Assembly (NCBI RefSeq): GCF_000381965.1
Contig: NZ_KB908473.1
Location: 1 to 38,384 of the forward strand
Direction of reading: 5' to 3'
Source of the DNA: Oceanimonas smirnovii ATCC BAA-899
Lineage (GTDB): Bacteria; Pseudomonadota; Gammaproteobacteria; Enterobacterales; Aeromonadaceae
DNA: 38,384 nt
The translations under genes were made by a program, and so were the position numbers. A model generated the notes under the pieces. It saw nothing but the letters and a program-made list of their open reading frames with translations. It made no database searches and was not told where the DNA came from. This document shows positions 33,630 through 38,384 of this stretch, piece after piece. The first letter of the stretch is position 1. Each line of letters starts with the position of its first letter.

Positions 33630-33951
33630 GGTTGCTTTTGCTGTATTCCAGCAGTTCGTCCATCACCCTGTGTTTAATTTCCAGCTGTTGCTCCGGTTCC
33701 AGACCATAACGCACCGCCAGACGAGCGTAGTCGTCCGGACTCAGCGACACCGTTAACCGGGGGCGCTTGGGGCGGGCTGAGGTGGGCAGATTCAGAATAT
33801 GCCGAATCTGATCCGACGGACTCAGGCCATTGTCCAGTGCTTCCCGGCGAATGCGGTATTGCAGTTTTTCATCCATATCAAACGCCACCTGCACCGCCCG
33901 TGCGGCGCGCACCGAACTCTGCCACTTGTCGGGCAGCTTGCGTTGACTCAT
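33622..33951 (-). CDS. Small protein with two ribbon-helix-helix-like segments
   Basis: The 109-residue basic protein has two similar halves. The first, VQVAFDMDEKLQYRIRREAL then GLSPSDQIRHIL, and the second, RLTVSLSPDDYARLAVRYGL, each start with a short strand and continue with helices, as in ribbon-helix-helix DNA-binding folds. DNA binding is inferred from that pattern only. The start ATG overlaps the stop of the PspA-like gene as ATGA, so it is the last gene of a three-gene operon with yjfI and yjfJ relatives. It might regulate that operon. Confidence 0.75.
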   Translation of the reverse strand: MSQRKLPDKWQSSVRAARAVQVAFDMDEKLQYRIRREALDNGLSPSDQIRHILNLPTSARPKRPRLTVSLSPDDYARLAVRYGLEPEQQLEIKHRVMDELLEYSKSNPR

Positions 33952-34568
33952 GAGCGCTGCTTCCGTTGTTGCTGCAGCCGTGCCAGTACCTGGTCGGCAC
34001 TGGTGCTGGCAGGGGCCGGCGGCGCAGCGGGCTCGTCGGCGTCCTGCTGCTGCTCCCGGGCGCGAATATCGGCCAGTGCCTGCTTGGCATTGATCAGAGT
34101 GACGTCCGGGTGTTCACGAATGGCAGCCATGGTCTGGCGTACGCAGCGACTGGCTCTGGCCATGGCCAGTTGCCGGCACAAGTCGTGATAATGACGCTCG
34201 GCTTCCTGCCAGCGGCGGCGATACCAGGCCAGCCGTTTGCTGATATGACCCAGACGGGTGGCATGACCGGTCTGCTCACTTTCCAGTGTTGCCAGCAAGT
34301 GTGCCAGGCTCAGGGCCTGCTGTTCATCGGTATCCAGTGCTGCCAGCACCTGCTGCTCCAGCTGACGATGACGCTGAAGCAGGCTGCCGGCTTGCTGCTG
34401 CAACCTTGCTTGTTCATCTTTCAGTTGCCGGTACTGACGTTCCAGTCCCTGCATATGCTGCTCGGCATGGCGGCAGTCCTGCATCAGTTGCAGGCAAACC
34501 TGTTCCGGATTGAGACTGCTGTCCTGCTCATTCTGCAGACTGCGGAGCACCTGACCCAATACACTCAT
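33948..34568 (-). CDS. yjfJ: PspA/IM30-like coiled-coil protein (YjfJ-type)
   Basis: The 206-residue protein is almost entirely helical and charged, with a long predicted coiled coil (about residues 25-145) and an Ala/Pro-rich linker before a short last helix. This matches the PspA/IM30 (ESCRT-III-like) superfamily only at the level of architecture. The neighbour upstream is a YjfI-type DUF2170 protein, the partner of YjfJ in E. coli, and this supports the name. Such proteins bind inner membranes under stress. The family assignment is moderate; the sequence shows no sharp motif. Confidence 0.6.
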   Translation of the reverse strand: MSVLGQVLRSLQNEQDSSLNPEQVCLQLMQDCRHAEQHMQGLERQYRQLKDEQARLQQQAGSLLQRHRQLEQQVLAALDTDEQQALSLAHLLATLESEQTGHATRLGHISKRLAWYRRRWQEAERHYHDLCRQLAMARASRCVRQTMAAIREHPDVTLINAKQALADIRAREQQQDADEPAAPPAPASTSADQVLARLQQQRKQRS

Positions 34569-34578
34569 GATTGCGCCC

Positions 34579-34992
34579 TCACAACAAAAATTCCGCCATG
34601 TCTTCGATCACTTCCAGGCAGTTATCACTCAGCACTGCCAGTTCATGCTCTATATCTTCCAGAGAAGAGTTCAGCGACAGGGCACCAAACACCACATACC
34701 AGTCATCCAGCCGGGCAAAGGCCGACAGCGGCATGGGAATATTCATATCGAGCATGGCTTCCAGCATGGCCTGACGGCGGGCCGGATTGACCTGACTTTC
34801 ATCCCACAGATAGCTGATGCACAAGATCTGATCGTCCGACACGGAAATAAACAGGGGCAGCTCCTCTCGCCCGTCTACCGTGACTCTCAGCACTTCCACT
34901 TCGCCGGGAATGGGATAGCACTGAAAGGTAAAGCCGGTGGTTGAGGCCTCACCCAATTGTTCCAGGTGACGGCCGATTACTGATAGTTCCAT
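34579..34992 (-). CDS. yjfI: DUF2170 family protein (YjfI-type)
   Basis: The 137-residue acidic protein matches the DUF2170 family, represented by E. coli YjfI (133 residues). Landmarks are the start MELSVIGRHLE, the central LPLFISVSDDQILCISYLWD, and the C-terminal FGALSLNSSLEDIEHEL followed by an acidic tail. ATG 34992 has AGGAT six bases upstream; a start 15 bases earlier lacks support. It leads an operon with the PspA-like and RHH-like genes (10-bp gap, then overlap). Its molecular function is unknown. Confidence 0.8.
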   Translation of the reverse strand: MELSVIGRHLEQLGEASTTGFTFQCYPIPGEVEVLRVTVDGREELPLFISVSDDQILCISYLWDESQVNPARRQAMLEAMLDMNIPMPLSAFARLDDWYVVFGALSLNSSLEDIEHELAVLSDNCLEVIEDMAEFLL

Positions 34993-35146
34993 GAAGTATC
35001 CTGACATAATAAGTCAGTTACAGACTAATTCAGCCTGCCCCGGCTGCGCAAGCGTCATGACAACCGCATAAAATGCTGGGTTAACGCTGTGCATGGCCGG
35101 TAAGGGTGATAATCTGGGGCTTACTGCCGCATAAAAGGAATTGCCG

Positions 35147-38014
35147 ATGTCCGCATTGCCCGCTTCCATGGCCGCTCAGGCCGAAAAACACTGGTCTTTA
35201 TTTGCAGAACGTGCCGCCGGCGTGTTGCCGCAACTCAGTGCCGGGCGGGTCACTCAGCTGAAGCAGTTGTTTGCCTGCAGTGACTTTGCCGCCGACAGCC
35301 TGTGCCGTCAGCCTGAGCTTGCACTGACGCTGAGTGATGAGCTGGACTTGTTTAATGCCGACAGATCCGGGCGCTATCAGCCCGAGCTGACAGCCATGCT
35401 GAATGACGTGCATGATGAGGCGGTCATGATGCGGTTGCTGCGCCAGTACCGGCGACGGGAGCTGCTGCTGATTGCCTGGCGGGAAATGCTGCTGGATGCC
35501 GGGGTGGAAGAAAGCTTTGTGCATATTTCTGCGCTGGCCAATGCGCTTATTGTAGAAAGCTACCGCTGGCTGTACCGGCGTCTGTGCGCCGAGCTGGGCA
35601 CCCCCACCGATGCCGAAGGCAAGGCTGTGCCCATGCTGATCCTCGGAATGGGCAAACTGGGTGGCGGCGAACTTAACTTTTCTTCCGATATCGATCTGAT
35701 ATTCACCTTTCCTCACAACGGCGTGACCAAAGGCGGACGGCGGGAGCTGGCCAATCAGCAGTTTTTTATTCGCCTGGGGCAAAAGCTGGTGAATGCCCTC
35801 AACCAGACCACCATAGACGGCCAGGTCTACCGGGTAGATATGCGACTGCGGCCCTTTGGCGAGTCGGGGCCACTGGCGGTGAGCTTTACCGCCATGGAAG
35901 ATTACTATCAGCACCATGGCCGCACCTGGGAGCGCTATGCCATGGTCAAGGCACGCATTCTGAACGATGAGGGTGAATACACTGCCGAGCTGCGCGCCAT
36001 GCTCAAGCCCTTTGTCTATCGCCGTTACATCGACTTTGGTGTGATCGACTCCCTGCGCCAGATGAAGGCCATGATTGCCGCCGAAGTGCGCCGCAAGGGG
36101 CTGAAAGACAACATCAAGCTGGGTGCCGGCGGCATTCGTGAAGTGGAGTTTATCGCTCAGGTATTTCAGCTGATCCGCGGTGGCCGCGAGCCGGCACTGC
36201 AGGTGCGTCATCTGCCCGATGCGCTTAGGGCCGCCAGCGACGCCGGTGCCATTTCGCCCGAAGTGTTTGACGAGCTGCACGCCAGTTACCGTTTTTTGCG
36301 CAAGGTAGAAAACTTCCTGCAGGCCTTTGCAGACCAGCAAACCCAGACCCTGCCGCAAGACGAACTCAACCAGGACCGGCTGGCCTGGCTTACCGGCCAT
36401 AACAGCTGGAGCGAGTTTCTCGCCACACTGCACACTGCCATGGACAAGGTACATCGCCAGTTTGAACTGCTGATCGGTGACAGCACCGAAGCTGAAGAGG
36501 AAGATGTGGCCCAGATCTGGTCTGATATCTGGCAGACCGACTGGGAGGACGAAAGCGAGCTGGCAGCCCTGCTGGCAGAGCAGGGCATGGCGGACAACAA
36601 GGCCGCACGTCTGGCAAAAAATCTGAACACCTTTAAGGAAGAATGCCCGCGCCGGGCCATGGGGCCGCAAGGCCGGCAGGCGCTGGAAAAACTGATGCCG
36701 GTGCTGCTGGAGCGGGTGAGTCAGTCAGACACTCCGGGCACCCTGTTTGCCCGGCTGCAGAAACTGCTGCTGCAAATTGCCACCCGTACCGCCTACCTGC
36801 AGCTGCTGGTGGAAAACGCCGGTGCCCTGACTCAGCTTATTCGTTTGTGCGAGGCCAGCTCGCTGGTGGCGGAGCAGCTGGCGCGGTTTCCCATTCTGCT
36901 GGACGAGCTGCTGGTGCCCCAGGTGCTGTATAACCCGATTCCGCCGGAAACCTACAAGGACGAGCTGCGTCAGTTTCTGCTGCGGGTGCCGGAAGAAGAC
37001 GTGGAGCAGCAAATGGAGGCGCTGCGCCAGTTCAAGCAAATTCAGCTGTTGCGCATTGCCGCCGCCGATGTGGCCGGAGCACTGCCATTAATGAAAGTCA
37101 GCGATCATCTCACCTGGCTGGCGGAAGCCATAGTGGAAGAAGTGGTCAATCAGGCCTGGCATCAGATCAGTGCCCGCCATGGCGTGCCGGCGCAGCTGGC
37201 CGACACCGGCGACAAGGGCTTTGGTGTGGTGGCCTACGGCAAGCTTGGAGGCATTGAGCTGGCCTACAGCTCGGATCTGGATCTGGTGTTTGTGCATCAA
37301 AGCGGCCTTACCGGTCAGACCAATGGCCACAAGCCCCTGGACAGCCGCCAGTTCTATCTGCGTCTGGCCCAGCGCATTATTCACCTGTTCAGCACCCGCA
37401 CCGCCAGTGGTGTGCTTTATGAGCTGGATATGCGGCTGCGCCCCAGCGGCAACGCCGGCCTGATGGTGACGCCCCTGGACGGCTACGGTCAGTACCTTGA
37501 AAAAGATGCCTGGACCTGGGAGCACCAGGCGCTGGTGCGCAGCCGCATGATAGTGGGCGAGCCGGCCCTGTCTGAGGAGTTTGCACGCATTCGCACTCAT
37601 ATTCTGACCCGGCCAAGGGACGCCGGTGCGCTGGCGCTGGAGGTAGTGGCCATGCGCGAGAAAATGCGCGAGCACCTGAACCGGGCTCAGGCCGGTGAAA
37701 TTCACCTGAAGCAGTCTGCCGGTGGTCTGGTGGATATCGAATTTCTGACTCAGTTTCTGGTGCTGGCCCACAGCAGCGAGCACGAGGAGCTGACCCGCTG
37801 GTCCGACAATATGCGTATTCTGGAAATGACAGTAGAAACTGGGCTGCTGAATGAACAGGAGTCGTTACAGCTGCGCCGGGCCTATTGCGCCATTCGCGAT
37901 CGGGGCCATCGTCTCAGTCTGTCGGACCTGCCCGGCCTGGTGCCCGACACCGAGCTAACTCAGGAGCGGGAGTGGGTGCAGGCAAGCTGGCGCAAATGGC
38001 TTAAGGGCAGCTGA
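35147..38014 (+). CDS. glnE: Bifunctional glutamine synthetase adenylyltransferase/adenylyl-removing enzyme
   Basis: GlnE attaches AMP to, or removes it from, glutamine synthetase in response to PII and glutamine, and so sets nitrogen assimilation. The 955-residue protein has the two nucleotidyltransferase domains expected. The N-terminal one has GMGKLGGGELNFSSDIDLIF (about 168-187), which removes AMP. The C-terminal one has AYGKLGGIELAYSSDLDLVF (about 695-714), which adds it. Both keep the DxD metal site. ATG 35147 follows AAGGAA and is preferred to a TTG six bases upstream. E. coli GlnE is 946 residues. Confidence 0.98.
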   Translation: MSALPASMAAQAEKHWSLFAERAAGVLPQLSAGRVTQLKQLFACSDFAADSLCRQPELALTLSDELDLFNADRSGRYQPELTAMLNDVHDEAVMMRLLRQYRRRELLLIAWREMLLDAGVEESFVHISALANALIVESYRWLYRRLCAELGTPTDAEGKAVPMLILGMGKLGGGELNFSSDIDLIFTFPHNGVTKGGRRELANQQFFIRLGQKLVNALNQTTIDGQVYRVDMRLRPFGESGPLAVSFTAMEDYYQHHGRTWERYAMVKARILNDEGEYTAELRAMLKPFVYRRYIDFGVIDSLRQMKAMIAAEVRRKGLKDNIKLGAGGIREVEFIAQVFQLIRGGREPALQVRHLPDALRAASDAGAISPEVFDELHASYRFLRKVENFLQAFADQQTQTLPQDELNQDRLAWLTGHNSWSEFLATLHTAMDKVHRQFELLIGDSTEAEEEDVAQIWSDIWQTDWEDESELAALLAEQGMADNKAARLAKNLNTFKEECPRRAMGPQGRQALEKLMPVLLERVSQSDTPGTLFARLQKLLLQIATRTAYLQLLVENAGALTQLIRLCEASSLVAEQLARFPILLDELLVPQVLYNPIPPETYKDELRQFLLRVPEEDVEQQMEALRQFKQIQLLRIAAADVAGALPLMKVSDHLTWLAEAIVEEVVNQAWHQISARHGVPAQLADTGDKGFGVVAYGKLGGIELAYSSDLDLVFVHQSGLTGQTNGHKPLDSRQFYLRLAQRIIHLFSTRTASGVLYELDMRLRPSGNAGLMVTPLDGYGQYLEKDAWTWEHQALVRSRMIVGEPALSEEFARIRTHILTRPRDAGALALEVVAMREKMREHLNRAQAGEIHLKQSAGGLVDIEFLTQFLVLAHSSEHEELTRWSDNMRILEMTVETGLLNEQESLQLRRAYCAIRDRGHRLSLSDLPGLVPDTELTQEREWVQASWRKWLKGS

Positions 38015-38037
38015 AAGCCAGAAGCTGGAAGCGATAA
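38014..38037. repeat. GAAGCTGG-type intergenic repeat, copy 3
   Basis: GAAAGCCAGAAGCTGGAAGC begins directly at the glnE stop codon. It resembles the copies after 28988 and 33516. The rest of the gap to 38126 shows no gene. Confidence 0.55.
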
Positions 38038-38126
38038 GCGGCTCACCTGTGACCACAAATGTCATTCTGGCCTTGAGCCGGAATCCATGCAGACAGAACC
38101 TGTAGATACTCTGTTTTGACGTAAAT

Positions 38127-38384
38127 TCAAGCCTGAATGTGTTCTTCGCTGAAGAGCAACGTCGAATCAAACATGGTTCCCGTTCTGATACAGGCCCACA
38201 AGCCGGTGAGGTACTTCCTCATGACTGCGCATAAGGCCTGTATCTTTTTCTTTCCTCGGGCTATCAGGGCCTCATAAAACGCCTTAGCGCGTGCATCATG
38301 TCTCACTGCACTCATCGCTGGCATAAACAGTGCTGAGCGCAGATAGGCGTTACCCGCTTTGCTCAAGCGTCCCGGACGATTCAC
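38127..38384 (-). CDS. IS110 family transposase (C-terminal part, runs off the window)
   Basis: The frame is open to the window edge and ends at 38127. The visible 86 residues match the end of the Transposase_20 domain of IS110-type (DEDD/serine) transposases: NRPGRLSKAGNAYLRSALFM with the conserved SKxGN, RHDARAKAFYEALIARGKKK, and VMRKYLTGLW followed by FDSTL. The N-terminal DEDD domain must lie past 38384. IS110 elements lack inverted repeats, so the boundary downstream of 38127 cannot be placed. Nothing shows whether the copy is complete. Confidence 0.9.
   Translation of the reverse strand: MNRPGRLSKAGNAYLRSALFMPAMSAVRHDARAKAFYEALIARGKKKIQALCAVMRKYLTGLWACIRTGTMFDSTLLFSEEHIQA

Overview
The window looks like a chromosomal segment of a gammaproteobacterium, most likely a marine Aeromonadales-type organism such as Oceanimonas, Oceanisphaera or Zobellella. 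That placement is inferred from protein resemblance and gene order only. The rpsU-yqeY-dnaG-rpoD cluster with a divergent tsaD, the CAU tRNA next to rpoD, and the ygiF-glnE pair all fit that group.

Bases 1-4700 are an accessory patch. It starts with the end of an IS91-type transposase. Two cassette-like genes on the minus strand follow, a PaiB-type FMN-binding protein and an HNH nuclease, each ended by an attC-like integron site. No integrase gene is visible. The attC between them is split by an IS10-like (IS4 family) element flanked by a perfect 9-bp duplication. Its transposase gene has a hexanucleotide repeat of about 15 units and is broken by a -1 frameshift. A possible small gene with a strong ribosome binding site lies at 4478-4654.

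Bases 4700-13100 are housekeeping. They hold tRNA-Ile2, then on the minus strand the macromolecular synthesis cluster rpsU-yqeY-(terminator)-dnaG-rpoD, with tsaD divergent from it. plsY, folB and cca follow.

Bases 13100-24500 are a nearly self-contained selenocysteine/formate dehydrogenase island, all read on the minus strand: fdoG-fdoH-fdoI, terminator, fdhE-selA, TnpB element, selB-selC-fdhD. fdoG contains an in-frame UGA (Sec197) followed by a SECIS-like hairpin. fdoGHI encodes the membrane formate dehydrogenase. fdhE and fdhD mature it. selA, selB and tRNA-Sec supply and insert selenocysteine. Only selD is missing from the set. A TnpB-only IS200/IS605-type element sits exactly at the selA/selB junction; removing it would recreate an overlapping TGATG stop/start.

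Bases 24500-38100 are metabolic and conserved genes: putA without its DNA-binding domain, an unrecognised membrane protein with a winged-helix-like tail, ygiM, a Pit-type phosphate transporter with its DUF47 partner, ygiF (triphosphatase), a yjfI-yjfJ-small RHH-like operon, and glnE. Short GAAGCTGG-type repeats follow three of the plus-strand genes. The window ends inside an IS110-family transposase.
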